64,000 nt of DNA from Opitutales bacterium UBA5694 (GCA_002420185.1 DIHO01000018.1:1-64000), one strand, 5' to 3'; shown: positions 9,236 to 18,552, counted from the stretch's first letter. The notes: generated by a model not told the origin, from the letters alone. Translations and numbers: made by a program.

Positions 9236-10078
9236 ATGTCCGAGTCAACGATATCCTTCATCATCTCCGTGCACAACTGCGTCGAACTCACGCGGAAAAT
9301 GATACAGACACTGTTTGACACCGTCAATTTGGAAAACCACGAGGTGATCTTGATCGATGATGCGTCCACCGACGAAACGCCCGACTTTCTGGTAAGCATT
9401 TCTAACAGGTGCCGGGTGCTTCGAAACGCTGAAAATCTTGGTTTTAGCAAGTCCAACAATCGAGCTGCGCAAGCTGCGACCGGCGACCTACTACTTTTCT
9501 TAAATAATGATCTCGAGCTCGTGCCCGGTTGGCTCGAACCAATGTTGAATCTCAATAAACAAAATCTCAAAGTTGGGGCCGTCGGGAACATTCAGCGCAA
9601 TTACGCTACGGGGTTGATCGACCACGCGGGAATATTTTTCGACCTAAATGGAATGCCAACACATGCTTGGAAGAACCGGAAAAGACTACCCCCTCACAAA
9701 TGGAGCGAGCGAGCCGCCATCACCGGTGCCTGCTTTCTCATCAAGCGATCATTGTTCAACTCCCTGGACGGATTCAGCGAGGACTATCGAAATGGCATGG
9801 AGGACGTTGACCTCTGTGCACGAATAAAAGAGCAAGGCTACAGATTGCTCGTGTCTCACGAGAGTGTAATCCGGCATCATATCAGTCGCTCACCGGGCAG
9901 ACATGATCACAACGATCAAAACTCGAATCTATTTAAAGAGCGATGGTCTCAAACCATGCGTTCTTATGGTTCCAGGGAATGGCCAAGTCAGTACTTCCAT
10001 CGGTATGCCCGCTACTGGTGGCGAATGGATCCCAAGCTAGCATTCAAGGCCCTATGGATGTTGCTAAATTTCCGCTGA
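9236..10078 (+). CDS. family 2 glycosyltransferase
   Basis: A 280-residue GT-A fold enzyme with no membrane helix. The nucleotide-binding N-terminus is 'ISFIISVHNCVELTRKMIQTL', followed by 'VILIDDASTDETPDFL'. The metal site is the 'LLFLNNDLELVPGW' DxD-like motif near residue 90. 'AITGACFLIKRSLFNSLDGF' and 'NGMEDVDLCARIKEQGYRL' are the typical acceptor/catalytic end (ED motif) of rhamnosyltransferase-type GT2 enzymes. Donor and acceptor are unknown. It sits between ispA and the SPT-like gene, so it may act on the same glycolipid, but that is positional inference. Confidence 0.85.
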   Translation: MSESTISFIISVHNCVELTRKMIQTLFDTVNLENHEVILIDDASTDETPDFLVSISNRCRVLRNAENLGFSKSNNRAAQAATGDLLLFLNNDLELVPGWLEPMLNLNKQNLKVGAVGNIQRNYATGLIDHAGIFFDLNGMPTHAWKNRKRLPPHKWSERAAITGACFLIKRSLFNSLDGFSEDYRNGMEDVDLCARIKEQGYRLLVSHESVIRHHISRSPGRHDHNDQNSNLFKERWSQTMRSYGSREWPSQYFHRYARYWWRMDPKLAFKALWMLLNFR

Positions 10079-10160
10079 GCATAAACTCGCGATTTTTCTT
10101 CATATTTCCTTACAACTGATCAACAGTTCGAATTAAATTCCAACTAAGGCAAATTTCTAC

Positions 10161-11357
10161 ATGATTCGTTCCTTGATAAAAAAAAGCAGTAATCCTATCC
10201 GAAAGCGCTGCGACAAAGATGACTTCACACGTCTTCGAAAACGCTATGAAATCTGGTATAATATTTTGCAGGAACAGAATGGTACCCGCGTTTTCAGAGA
10301 CGGAAAAGAACTCGTTATGCTGGCAAGCAATGAGTATCTTGGATTGTACGATCATCCGAAAGTCATTGAAGCCGGAAGAAGGGCTCTCGAAAAATGGGGT
10401 GGTGGCACAATGGGTGCCCGATCCGCAAATGGGGGTAGAGCCTTTCACGAAGAGCTGGAAGAACGCCTCGCCGCATTTTTAGGGAAAGAGGCCTGCCACG
10501 TCACATCGGCTGGATACTTGTCATGCATGTCGTCCTTAACAGGCTTTGCCAGAAGGGGTGATGCGGTGCTAGTTGATAAGAATATGCACTCCAGCGTGTG
10601 GGATGGTATTAGACTTTCAATGGCGGATGTCGAACGGTTCAGCCACAACAACCCCGACCACCTAAGATATCTCCTTGAGCAGCTAGACCCAAATGTAGCT
10701 AAAATAATAGCTATTGAGGGGATTTACTCGATGGAGGGGCATATCTGCGATCTACCAGAATTCACATCCATAGCTAAAGATTTCAATTGCTTCACGGTCA
10801 TGGACGACGCCCATGGGATAGGCGTATTGGGGAAAAAAGGACAGGGTACAGCAAGTCATTTTGGACTTACCGACCAGGTTGATATCATTACGGGGAGCCT
10901 CTCCAAGTCACTCGGTAGTACCGGAGGATTTATTGCTGGAGACGCAGCTTCGATTGATTACCTGAGGACACATTCAAAACAAGTGATTTTCAGCGCAGCC
11001 CTCTCACCATGCCAAAGCGCTTGTGCCATCGCAGCTCTCGGTGTTATGGATACTGAACCGGAGTGGCTTGAAAGGCTTTGGGCGAACACGAAGCGCTACA
11101 AGGCTTTCCTCGACGATCTGAAACTCGACACATGGGACAGCGAAACTCCAGCTATACCTATCATCATTGGGAATAGAGAAAAAGCCTACCATTTCTGGAA
11201 AAACCTTCAAGAAAAAGGAGTCTTTGCCATTTTCGCAACCGCTCCCGGCGTTCCCCCAGGCAAGGATTTAGTTCGTACAGCAATTTCAGCCAGGCATACG
11301 GAAGAGGATTTTGAAATCATCGAGAAAGCGATACGCTACGCTGTAAGTAGAATGTAG
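10161..11357 (+). CDS. serine palmitoyltransferase-like alpha-oxoamine synthase
   Basis: A 398-residue PLP enzyme of the alpha-oxoamine synthase family (BioF, KBL, ALAS, SPT), which joins an amino acid to an acyl-CoA with decarboxylation. The PLP lysine is K249 in 'GSLSKSLGSTGGFIAGD'. The pyridine-nitrogen Asp is in 'VMDDAHGIGVLGKKGQG' (about 213-229) and the stacking His is H143 in 'NMHSSVWDG'. The 'SKS..S.GGF' form, the 'IEGIYSMEGHICDLPE' stretch and the 'VDIITG' lead-in resemble bacterial serine palmitoyltransferases (Bacteroides type) more than BioF or KBL. SPT makes 3-ketodihydrosphingosine. An SDR reductase and three glycosyltransferases lie on the convergent operon next door. BioF-like activity remains possible. 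Confidence 0.62.
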   Translation: MIRSLIKKSSNPIRKRCDKDDFTRLRKRYEIWYNILQEQNGTRVFRDGKELVMLASNEYLGLYDHPKVIEAGRRALEKWGGGTMGARSANGGRAFHEELEERLAAFLGKEACHVTSAGYLSCMSSLTGFARRGDAVLVDKNMHSSVWDGIRLSMADVERFSHNNPDHLRYLLEQLDPNVAKIIAIEGIYSMEGHICDLPEFTSIAKDFNCFTVMDDAHGIGVLGKKGQGTASHFGLTDQVDIITGSLSKSLGSTGGFIAGDAASIDYLRTHSKQVIFSAALSPCQSACAIAALGVMDTEPEWLERLWANTKRYKAFLDDLKLDTWDSETPAIPIIIGNREKAYHFWKNLQEKGVFAIFATAPGVPPGKDLVRTAISARHTEEDFEIIEKAIRYAVSRM

Positions 11358-11373
11358 CTTATACAGTAAAAAA

Positions 11374-12465
11374 CTAACGAGCACCTTCAGTTACGATCTG
11401 ATCTACAATATCCGTGACCGTGTTATTCCATCGTGGAAGCATATCGGTCTGAATACTATTCGTCAGATCTCTCAATTTCACCCGATCTGAAATCAACTCG
11501 CGAAGGCCGCAAGTGAGGGCCCCGAGATCGCCGGTTTCAAACAACTGGCATCCTCCAAAGCGGGCATTTTCGCGGACGGAATGAAGAGAGCTACTCAAAG
11601 TAGGCACCCCCTTCCACAAGGCTTCCAGGACGGGGAGTCCACAACCTTCCGCAAGCGAAGTTAATACGACCAAATCAGTGTTTGCAAATAGATCCCTAAG
11701 TTCTTCATCCCTCAATTGGCCATGCAATTGAACTGCGTAACCGCGTTTTGCGGACTTTTTAAGACTTCGTTCGATTTCTTTTCCATAATAAGGATTGGTT
11801 CGACCAACAAAATGGTAGTCGAAATCCAAACCCTCGTCCCATATTTTTTTTGCTGCCTCGAAGGCTAGATCTTGGCCCTTCCTTTTCTCAAGAATAGCTA
11901 GCGTTAATAATTGAATACGATCATTGTTTTTCTGCTTCGGATTTGACGGCTCTTTGAATACCCCATCTGCACCGAGCTGAATAGATCTCACCGAAGGCGT
12001 TTTCTTTAGATCAAGCCACTCCCAATATTCCTCCAAAAGAATTGCACTGTGACTGGACACCGCAAAAACACCCGAGAAAAGGGCTAGCATTTTCATATAG
12101 CTCGGATGCCTTTGAACACTGTGCGGCCAAGTGAACTCTGGATGTTGCAGCGGAATAGCGTCATGGAATATGGCATACGAAAGACAAGGAGATTCCTCTA
12201 GGAACCGCTCTATCCCTCTGCGCTCGTTTTCACAAAATAATTCACATGTCAACAATACATCATTTTCGTCCAATTGAAGATTAGTCGATTTTTCACGACG
12301 CCTAAAAGCCTTGTTTTTCTCGTCCCAAACGACTTCTACCAGCGAATCTCCAAGCAGTGCCTTAAACTCCCGCTTAAGACAGCTCGAAACCCTTGCGATC
12401 CCAGACTTCTGATGCTGCCTGGATGACTGCGTTACGTCATAAAGAATTTTGCCTTTGATCATCAA
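11374..12465 (-). CDS. family 4 glycosyltransferase
   Basis: A 363-residue GT-B enzyme. The C-terminal GT4 domain is clear: 'IQLLTLAILEKRKGQDLAF' starts the donor-binding half, and 'LVVLTSLAEGCGLPVLEALWKGVPTL' is the nucleotide-sugar E-x7-E motif. The N-terminal 'ILYDVTQSS.....SGIARV' start is typical of mannosyltransferase-like GT4 proteins that carry a 'G(I/V)xR' loop. It is the last gene of the recN-led minus-strand operon, 68 bp behind the preceding GT4 gene, and converges on the SPT-like gene 16 bp away. Sugar and acceptor unknown. Confidence 0.83.
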   Translation of the reverse strand: MMIKGKILYDVTQSSRQHQKSGIARVSSCLKREFKALLGDSLVEVVWDEKNKAFRRREKSTNLQLDENDVLLTCELFCENERRGIERFLEESPCLSYAIFHDAIPLQHPEFTWPHSVQRHPSYMKMLALFSGVFAVSSHSAILLEEYWEWLDLKKTPSVRSIQLGADGVFKEPSNPKQKNNDRIQLLTLAILEKRKGQDLAFEAAKKIWDEGLDFDYHFVGRTNPYYGKEIERSLKKSAKRGYAVQLHGQLRDEELRDLFANTDLVVLTSLAEGCGLPVLEALWKGVPTLSSSLHSVRENARFGGCQLFETGDLGALTCGLRELISDRVKLRDLTNSIQTDMLPRWNNTVTDIVDQIVTEGAR

Positions 12466-12533
12466 ATCAAATGCTTATTAATATCTTCAATTATGAAGAA
12501 ATCTCAAGAAATTAAGAAGCAATCTTCAATTCC

Positions 12534-13727
12534 TCACGAAATCGATTGCTGGGCGAGCAAATGAAGCAAACGACCGGAATTACGTGAGGCGAGGAACTCA
12601 CGTTCAGCCCAATTTCGAGCATTGAGTCTTAACGCCTCACACAAACCATCATCCGTTTGGATTCGGCGACACCGATCCACCCAAGCACTCGCATTCTCTA
12701 CTTCACAAAGGAATCCAGTTTCGCCGTCCGTAATCGCCTCCACTACTCCGGATACGGGGGATCCCAAAACAACGGTGCCCGACGCCATCGCCTCTGGTAT
12801 GACATTCGGGAGCCCATCCCTGTCCCCATCGCGGGCGATGATTCCAGTGTGAATCAAAATGTCTGCCCAGCCTACATTCTGAAGCGTTTCTTCTAAAGAA
12901 AGCCTCCCTTTCAAAGTAACACGGTCCTCAAGGCCTCGATCACTAATCCCCGACTGGATCGATTTTGTCATCTCTCCCTTCCCAATTATTCTTGCCTCAA
13001 ATTTAATTCCCGCGGATCGCAGGGCTTCATAGATCGCCAGTTGGAATGGAAATCCTTTTTTTTCCACTAGTCTTGCGACGCAAACGATCCTCAAACAATG
13101 CCGGTTCATTCTGAGCCGCTTGAATTCAGGAAACCGGTTCATCCCTCTTCTGATTAAATGCACTTTATTACTCGATACGTAATTCTTTAGCACCATGGCC
13201 GCTGAATTTGTAGATGTATGGATGAATGAAGCATCGCGGGCTTTTGACTGCAAAAGCCAGTCGCCTCCTTTCTCAAATACATCATAAGCATGAGCTCCCA
13301 TGGAAAATGGAACTGAGACAAGCTTTGACTCAAGCCACCCAAATGCCGCTGGAGCACTTGACCAGACACAATGAATTATTTCGGGTTTTTCTTCCCGTAG
13401 TGATGACTCTCTGACGATGGCCGCTCCCAACCCTAACATGTTTTCCCAGAAATTGAGCCAATAGCTGGGTTTTGCGCCAAAAAGATCACTCAGATATTTC
13501 CGAAACAATTCGAAACGAGAGAGTATTAACCAAGGGAGCAGCCAAAAGAGCTTCATTAACTCCCATTTGCTAAAACGGTCGATCTCAACTCCCTCAAACT
13601 CGGAGTCCCCTCCATGAAGAGATACGATACGCAAGTCCGCTCCCAATTCCTTCAAAGCTCGAACCTCCCTCTGCAAAAAGGTCTCAGAAAATACGGGAAA
13701 AGTCGTCGTCACATATAGGATACGCAT
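12534..13727 (-). CDS. family 4 glycosyltransferase
   Basis: A 397-residue GT-B enzyme. It opens with 'RILYVTTTFPVFSETFLQREV', the usual start of polysaccharide/glycolipid GT4 enzymes with the 'FP..SETF' motif. The donor half has 'IVCVARLVEKKGFPFQLAIY' and 'DGLPNVIPEAMASGTVVLGSPVSGVVEAI', with the E-x7-E element. A hydrophobic stretch near 58-70 ('LFWLLPWLILSRF') may be a membrane-association segment. It is 18 bp downstream of the MGDG-synthase-like gene, suggesting sequential sugar addition to the same lipid; that is inference. Confidence 0.84.
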   Translation of the reverse strand: MRILYVTTTFPVFSETFLQREVRALKELGADLRIVSLHGGDSEFEGVEIDRFSKWELMKLFWLLPWLILSRFELFRKYLSDLFGAKPSYWLNFWENMLGLGAAIVRESSLREEKPEIIHCVWSSAPAAFGWLESKLVSVPFSMGAHAYDVFEKGGDWLLQSKARDASFIHTSTNSAAMVLKNYVSSNKVHLIRRGMNRFPEFKRLRMNRHCLRIVCVARLVEKKGFPFQLAIYEALRSAGIKFEARIIGKGEMTKSIQSGISDRGLEDRVTLKGRLSLEETLQNVGWADILIHTGIIARDGDRDGLPNVIPEAMASGTVVLGSPVSGVVEAITDGETGFLCEVENASAWVDRCRRIQTDDGLCEALRLNARNWAEREFLASRNSGRLLHLLAQQSIS

Positions 13728-13745
13728 ACGACTCGAATAAATGAA

Positions 13746-14951
13746 TTATTCACCCACAATCTTCAGAAGCGGAACTTCTCCCACGGGCAGTGCTTCATGC
13801 GCAAGATCGACCAAATCATAAATCGCCTCTGACGGACGGTCTTTGAAACGCATTCTTTTGAAGCGATTCTTGAGTTGGCTGAAACGATTTGGGAACCGGC
13901 TCCAGTTCATAAGCAATTTTTCCAAATCACCGGCGTTGCTGATTATCTCTGCGGCGTCGTCTTGAAGGAAATATTTTACAGTCAGCTTTTCCTGGGGCAT
14001 CACTCCACCGATCCCGTTGAAAATAATTGGGCACTTGTAGTGCAAGGCTTCTGAGCAGGTTGTCGTTCCTCCTCTAGTAACCACAAGGTCGCTCACCTGC
14101 ATGAATAAATGCATTTCGTTACAATACCCTTCGACATGGCAACTTAAGTCCGGGTTATTTTGCTTCCACTGCCGCACTTTCATAAACGCTTCATTATTCC
14201 GGCCACATACCACAAGGACCTGATATGTCTCCGAATACTTCTTGATGGTCGGTAACAGAGCTAGGTGGTTGTTCGCCCCCGTACCACCGGTAGCAAGAAA
14301 GATTGTTTTCCTATCCGCTCTCAATCCCAATCGCTCCGTAATAAAACGATGTCGCTCGTACGCGGATAGACGCTCTTCATAAATTCGAGGAATGAGGAAA
14401 TGGCCTCTGACGATAATTTTGCTCGGATCTAGATCGAGTCTCGACACCGCGAAATCCTTAGCCGTTTTCGTTCTCGAAATGTACAAGTCTACGCTAGGCT
14501 CCACCCAGTTCCGACTGTATCCATAACCTCCCGAAAACTCTGAACAATAAGTCGCACACCGAACGTTTTCCTTTCCTAGAATTTCACGAGCAACCTGAAA
14601 GTAGCCCCTATTCAAACAGTCATGCACACTGAATACCAAATGCGGGCGAAAATTATTAATGACCTCAGCATAGTACTTTCTTCCCAGTGTAACCCTCGAA
14701 CGATTCAAGAAGCTTAATCCCTCCACCAAAAGGTAATAGGGGTGATGTAACCAGGGCATATGCCTTTGTATGAAGTTATATAACCCCACTCCAAATTGGC
14801 CAATTCGAGAAGAATCCTCCAGCATGCTCTCAACACGAACTTCAACTTCCCAACCATAGATCTTGCGTACCCATCTCCGGAACGCGATCGCTCGAGCGTC
14901 GTGGCCTCCTCCCGTGCTCGAAGTCAGAACAAGAATTCTAACGGTCGCCAT
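13746..14951 (-). CDS. MGDG synthase/UgtP-like lipid glycosyltransferase (GT28)
   Basis: A 401-residue protein with the MGDG-synthase N-terminal domain: 'VRILVLTSSTGGGHDARAIAF' carries the diagnostic 'GGGH' at residues 14-17. The C-terminal GT28 half has 'FLATGGTGANNHLALLP', 'HLFMQVSDLVVTRGGTTTCSEALHYKCPII' and 'EKLTVKYFLQDDAAEII', as in MurG and UgtP. Known members move galactose or glucose from UDP-sugars to diacylglycerol at the cytoplasmic face of the membrane. Since an SPT-like enzyme and an SDR lie next door, the acceptor here could instead be a ceramide-type lipid. It starts 15 bp after the SDR gene. Confidence 0.8.
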   Translation of the reverse strand: MATVRILVLTSSTGGGHDARAIAFRRWVRKIYGWEVEVRVESMLEDSSRIGQFGVGLYNFIQRHMPWLHHPYYLLVEGLSFLNRSRVTLGRKYYAEVINNFRPHLVFSVHDCLNRGYFQVAREILGKENVRCATYCSEFSGGYGYSRNWVEPSVDLYISRTKTAKDFAVSRLDLDPSKIIVRGHFLIPRIYEERLSAYERHRFITERLGLRADRKTIFLATGGTGANNHLALLPTIKKYSETYQVLVVCGRNNEAFMKVRQWKQNNPDLSCHVEGYCNEMHLFMQVSDLVVTRGGTTTCSEALHYKCPIIFNGIGGVMPQEKLTVKYFLQDDAAEIISNAGDLEKLLMNWSRFPNRFSQLKNRFKRMRFKDRPSEAIYDLVDLAHEALPVGEVPLLKIVGE

Positions 14952-14966
14952 GCACCACTCCCCCTT

Positions 14967-15773
14967 CTACTTCGTATAATACGCGATGTTCCCGCAACGC
15001 ACGAGACTTTGAGTCACCAATCGAGACAACAACGGGACCAAGGTGGCCTGAAAAAAGGTCCCGGCTCGTATCGTGCCCGATTTGTCTCGCTGGATACATT
15101 TTATGAGTTTCTTTGCCACCATCATTGGCTCAGGCGACTGCTTTGTGCGAGCTTCTAATCTATTCCAAACCTTACCCATGCAACCCTCATTTATATTTTT
15201 ACCTAAATTTCTCACCATTTTTTGATTAAAGCCCGTTTTTATGTCTCCTGGACGAAAATCGATGGTCCTCATACCACTCGAATTCGTTTCGATGATTACG
15301 CTTTCCGTAAAGGCGGACAAACCCGCTTTCGACACGTTGTACGCACTCATAAAGGGCACAGGAAAATCCGCAGCGATAGATGAAACATTGACCAGGCAGC
15401 CCTTTCTTTCAATTAAGCCTGGGAGGGCCAAACGACAAAGTTTCATCGTCCCCGTCAAAAGAGCCTGAACCTGCTTCTCCCAAACTTCGAAGGGCACTTC
15501 CTCATATCTTCCGAAAGTGCCATAACCCGCATTGTTGACGATGATATCAAAGCCAATCAAATCCATGGATTGCGATTCCCACGCCTCATCTACATAGTCC
15601 GGTCGATCAAGGCTGAGCTTCAAAGGCTTAACGCCTGTGTGCCATTCAATGCGCCCTGGCTCTCGAGAAGTTCCCCAAACTTGGGCCCCATTATTCACAA
15701 GTTCAATCGCAATTGCCTTCCCGATTCCACTACTCGCACCCGTTACAAGCGCATTCACTCCCTTTATTTCCAT
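14967..15773 (-). CDS. short-chain dehydrogenase/reductase, possibly 3-ketosphinganine reductase-like
   Basis: A 268-residue classical SDR. The cofactor motif is 'TGASSGIG' (11-18), the structural motif 'NNAG' (80-83), and the catalytic set S131/S132, Y145 and K149 in 'SAYNVSKAG'. The hydrophobic end after about 240 ('ATLVPLLSRLVTQSLVR') could bind a membrane, a feature also of eukaryotic 3-ketodihydrosphingosine reductases. With an SPT-like enzyme and lipid glycosyltransferases adjacent, reduction of 3-ketosphinganine is a reasonable but unproven guess. SDRs are too alike for a firm substrate call. It begins 6 bp after recN. Confidence 0.72.
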   Translation of the reverse strand: MEIKGVNALVTGASSGIGKAIAIELVNNGAQVWGTSREPGRIEWHTGVKPLKLSLDRPDYVDEAWESQSMDLIGFDIIVNNAGYGTFGRYEEVPFEVWEKQVQALLTGTMKLCRLALPGLIERKGCLVNVSSIAADFPVPFMSAYNVSKAGLSAFTESVIIETNSSGMRTIDFRPGDIKTGFNQKMVRNLGKNINEGCMGKVWNRLEARTKQSPEPMMVAKKLIKCIQRDKSGTIRAGTFFQATLVPLLSRLVTQSLVRCGNIAYYTK

Positions 15774-15779
15774 AAACGC

Positions 15780-17459
15780 CTACGTCGTCGACTCCACGTG
15801 TTCCGCTAAAAGGTCCCGAGCGTGAGAACGAGCACTTTCCGCCGAACGGTCTCCGAGCATCCGAGCCAGCTCCATGACGCGGGATTCGCTATCAGAATCT
15901 AGTTTTTCGATAATTACGTGCGCACGATCTCCACTTTGGTCCTTCTCAACCGTAAAGTGCGTATCCCCCAGTGAAGCCACCTGCGGCAAGTGCGTAATGC
16001 AAATCACCTGGTGAGAACCTCCGATACCTTTTAGCCGCTTCCCAACCGTACGCCCGATCTCTCCCCCTACATTCGCATCTACTTCGTCGAATACAAGAAC
16101 AGGAATTTCGTCGGTATCCGCGAGAAGCGTTTTCAACGCCAACATCACCCTGGCTAATTCTCCACTGGAGGCCACCTTTCTCAGCGGTCTAAGCGGCTCA
16201 CCCACATTGGGCGAGAACTGCAAATCCGGCAAGGCGTCCCCATACCGCTTCAAATCTGACTGACGGACCATCTGCAGTCCACATTTTCCTTTCTTGAAAC
16301 CCAACTCCAACAAAACTACCTCCGCTTTTCGAGCCAACCCCTCCCCAGCTTTTTTGCGCTTTTTAGTTAGTTCCGCTGCTTTCTTTTTGAGGGCTGCTTC
16401 CTGATCGTCCGCCTCATCGCTGAGCCGTTTCAGTGAACCTTCGATATCGCCTTGCGACGCAATCTTTACCGCCATCTCATCCCTTGCCTTCAAAATATCA
16501 GAAACCTCGCGACCATACTTACGACGCAGTTCCTGCCATTCGACCATTCGCATCTGCACTTCTTGAGCAAACTCCGGCTCGAAATCCAAGGACGCTCCCA
16601 GCATTTCGTACTCAACTCCCAACTCTTGGATTTCCAAAATAAGGTTTTCAAGGCGGCTAGCTAATTCGCCTGAGCTAGGATCCATTTCTGACGCCTGGCT
16701 GGCAAAGCGGGTCAAATTGACCAATACCGACAGGGCACCATCATCACCCGTCAAACCGTTCGCAAGTTCACTCGTCAGTTCTAATAAATCTTGGCTACTC
16801 GATACTCGATTAAAATCCGTTTCCAATTTCTCGATCGACTGCTTAGACAATTCAAGGGCATCGATCCGCTGGATTTGCATTTTTAGGAAATCAGTTTGAT
16901 CCGCTGACAACTGGGTTGAACTCTTCAGCCGGTCAATTTTACTAAGCGTTTCTTTCCATTCATCATAAGCCTTCTGGTATGCAGCCGATTCATTTTCCAG
17001 CTGAGCGTACAAATCGATCATTTCAAGCTGGCATTCGCTTTTCAGAAGTCTCTGAGGCTCGCCCGGTCCGTGGAAGTCAATCCAGCGGGAACCAAGCACC
17101 TGTAGGTTGGCTAGGGTCGCCAAGCTACCATTTATCGAGATCTTTGACGGCTTGGAAACGTGCAAACTTCGTCTTAGCAAGAGCCTCCCCTCTTCACATA
17201 GGGGTAGGCCTAGTTCCTTAAGTAACGCATCCAACTCGGTTGAGTCTTCAAAATACAAGGCAGCCTCCACTTCACAAAACTCAGAGCCTGACCGGATGAT
17301 CGATTTCTCCAACCGAGATCCAGACAGCAGACTTAACGCCCCTAAAAAAACGCTCTTTCCGGCTCCGGTCTCACCTGTAACAACGGTAAATCCAGAATCG
17401 AATTCAATAGACGCCTCTTCCAGCAAGGCGAGGTTCGAAATATTGAGGTATTGCAGCAT
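15780..17459 (-). CDS. recN: DNA repair protein RecN
   Basis: A 559-residue SMC-like ATPase that organises broken DNA ends for recombination. Walker A is 'VTGETGAGKSVFLGALSLLSGSR' (GETGAGKS 29-36), preceded by the RecN-specific 'LQYLNISNLALLEEASIEF'. The middle (about 155-400) is long charged coiled coil. The head closes with the signature 'VASSGELARVMLALKTLLAD', Walker B 'IPVLVFDEVDANVGGEIG' and the 'QVICITHLPQVASLGDTHF' switch. It heads a minus-strand operon whose other genes are lipid/sugar enzymes; the SDR gene follows after 6 bp. Confidence 0.95.
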   Translation of the reverse strand: MLQYLNISNLALLEEASIEFDSGFTVVTGETGAGKSVFLGALSLLSGSRLEKSIIRSGSEFCEVEAALYFEDSTELDALLKELGLPLCEEGRLLLRRSLHVSKPSKISINGSLATLANLQVLGSRWIDFHGPGEPQRLLKSECQLEMIDLYAQLENESAAYQKAYDEWKETLSKIDRLKSSTQLSADQTDFLKMQIQRIDALELSKQSIEKLETDFNRVSSSQDLLELTSELANGLTGDDGALSVLVNLTRFASQASEMDPSSGELASRLENLILEIQELGVEYEMLGASLDFEPEFAQEVQMRMVEWQELRRKYGREVSDILKARDEMAVKIASQGDIEGSLKRLSDEADDQEAALKKKAAELTKKRKKAGEGLARKAEVVLLELGFKKGKCGLQMVRQSDLKRYGDALPDLQFSPNVGEPLRPLRKVASSGELARVMLALKTLLADTDEIPVLVFDEVDANVGGEIGRTVGKRLKGIGGSHQVICITHLPQVASLGDTHFTVEKDQSGDRAHVIIEKLDSDSESRVMELARMLGDRSAESARSHARDLLAEHVESTT

Positions 17460-17598
17460 TGGTAAGTTAAAACCCGCAAAGTAAGGAGGGTTTCACTAAC
17501 AAAGAAAACGAAAATTGTTCTTGCTCCCTATATATGTCTAAACAACGTTTTCCCGCTCTATGGAATTAGGGCCCTCGGGACATCATCCACGGCCTATT

Positions 17599-17675
17599 GG
17601 GGGATTAGCTCAGTTGGTTAGAGCACTTGCTTGACATGCAAGAGGTCGGCGGTTCGAATCCGCCATCTCCCACCA
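17599..17675 (+). tRNA. tRNA-Val (anticodon GAC)
   Basis: A complete 77-base cloverleaf. Acceptor GGGGGAT pairs with ATCTCCC, with one G-T. The D arm is GCTC...GAGC and the anticodon stem CTTGC/GCAAG has loop TTGACAT, giving anticodon GAC (valine). The T arm is GGCGG-TTCGAATC-CGCC-type, and CCA is encoded at 17673-17675. Its 3' half from the anticodon loop on is repeated at 22351-22390, marking it as a probable integration site. Confidence 0.95.
17631..17670 (+). repeat. attL-like repeat inside tRNA-Val 3' half
   Basis: Anticodon loop through acceptor strand of tRNA-Val. It matches 22351-22390 at 36/40 positions in the same orientation. Because it restores the tRNA 3' end, the tRNA remains intact after integration. 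Confidence 0.75.
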
Positions 17676-18057
17676 TTCAAATGCCTAATTGAAAACCACT
17701 TGCGAATTTTCTAAGATATTATAAAACGGATAACGACCGCTAAAAATAGCATTGGTCGACAATTTAGAACCCCGTCAAAAGCCGAGCCTCTAGAGTCTAT
17801 TCCGGTCGAGCAATGATTGGAGGAGTCCTCAAATATTAGTCCCTGAAAACGACCGACTTTAGGATCTCTCAGTTCGTGCTCGTCAGATTCATGGTATCCA
17901 TTCGACGTCAACGTCGCATCGCAAAGAAAAAGCCTCTCTTAATCAAATTCGGGTTCCTACTTGACGTTCTTTCGTCCGAGATCCGGAACCACCGAGAAAA
18001 TCTCCCGCAACAATCGAATCCGGAATTCACTCAATCAGGCCTCTTTGGAGTACCTGA
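17676..18057. other. region between tRNA-Val and recombinase remnant, no intact gene
   Basis: No convincing coding region. A 66-codon open stretch (17876-18076) is rich in Arg and Lys at its start but has no recognisable motif. It may be the decayed N-terminal part of the recombinase or its leader. No tRNA-like or palindromic terminator is obvious. Confidence 0.4.
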
Positions 18058-18552
18058 CTCCAACTCGAGGATCTGACTCCCCTTGACGTATCTTATGACC
18101 ACATCAAGAGATGGGATGATAGATTCAGGCAAAATGGAACCGGATTAGTCGCTACCGCATCTAAGACCGGCCTTGAAAGGAACTCGTCTTCGACGATCAA
18201 TCGAACTGTGTCCAATCTCACCAGAGCAATTGACATCGCAGTCAATAGCGGATTCGTCGTCGCGATAATTGCCTAACTCGATGGTCTGGGTGTAAAGGAC
18301 GATGCAAAGAAAGGTCTTATTCCTTCCCGTCGCGACTTCGGACGGATCCTCGATCGTCGAGTCGTCTATTGCGCGACCTTCCTCGCAGCAACCATGGCAC
18401 GGATCGAAGAAGTGCTGTCTATCGTGTGGAGAGACGTCGACTTCGATCGCAGCGAGATTTGGAACCAGGGAACAGAACCCAAGAGCTAGAATCGTAAGAT
18501 TCCAATCACAGATCAACTCTTCGCAATCCTCGAAGACTGCCGGGACGCATAA
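18058..18552 (+). pseudogene. tyrosine recombinase (phage-type integrase) remnant
   Basis: One frame gives integrase-like sequence interrupted by TAA (18274-18276) and TAG (18487-18489) and ended by TAA (18550-18552). The part before the first stop has 'TINRTVSNLTRAIDIAVNSG', like the core-binding (SAM-like) domain. After it comes 'MARIEEVLSIVWRDVDFDRS', the box I motif with the catalytic Arg and the W-x-D-V-D signature, then 'NRKIPITDQLFAILEDC', the usual following beta strand and helix. The distal H-x-x-R and Tyr motifs are absent, so the enzyme is dead and truncated. Position right after tRNA-Val fits an integrase. Confidence 0.7.

Noticed and set aside
10161..11357. BioF (8-amino-7-oxononanoate synthase) as the firm name
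   Set aside because: The PLP-lysine context and the stretch around residues 185-200 look closer to serine palmitoyltransferase and no other bio gene is adjacent; kept as an alternative.
17876..18076. Small basic protein next to tRNA-Val
   Set aside because: No start signal or motif; lies in the decayed part of the element and is more likely remnant sequence.
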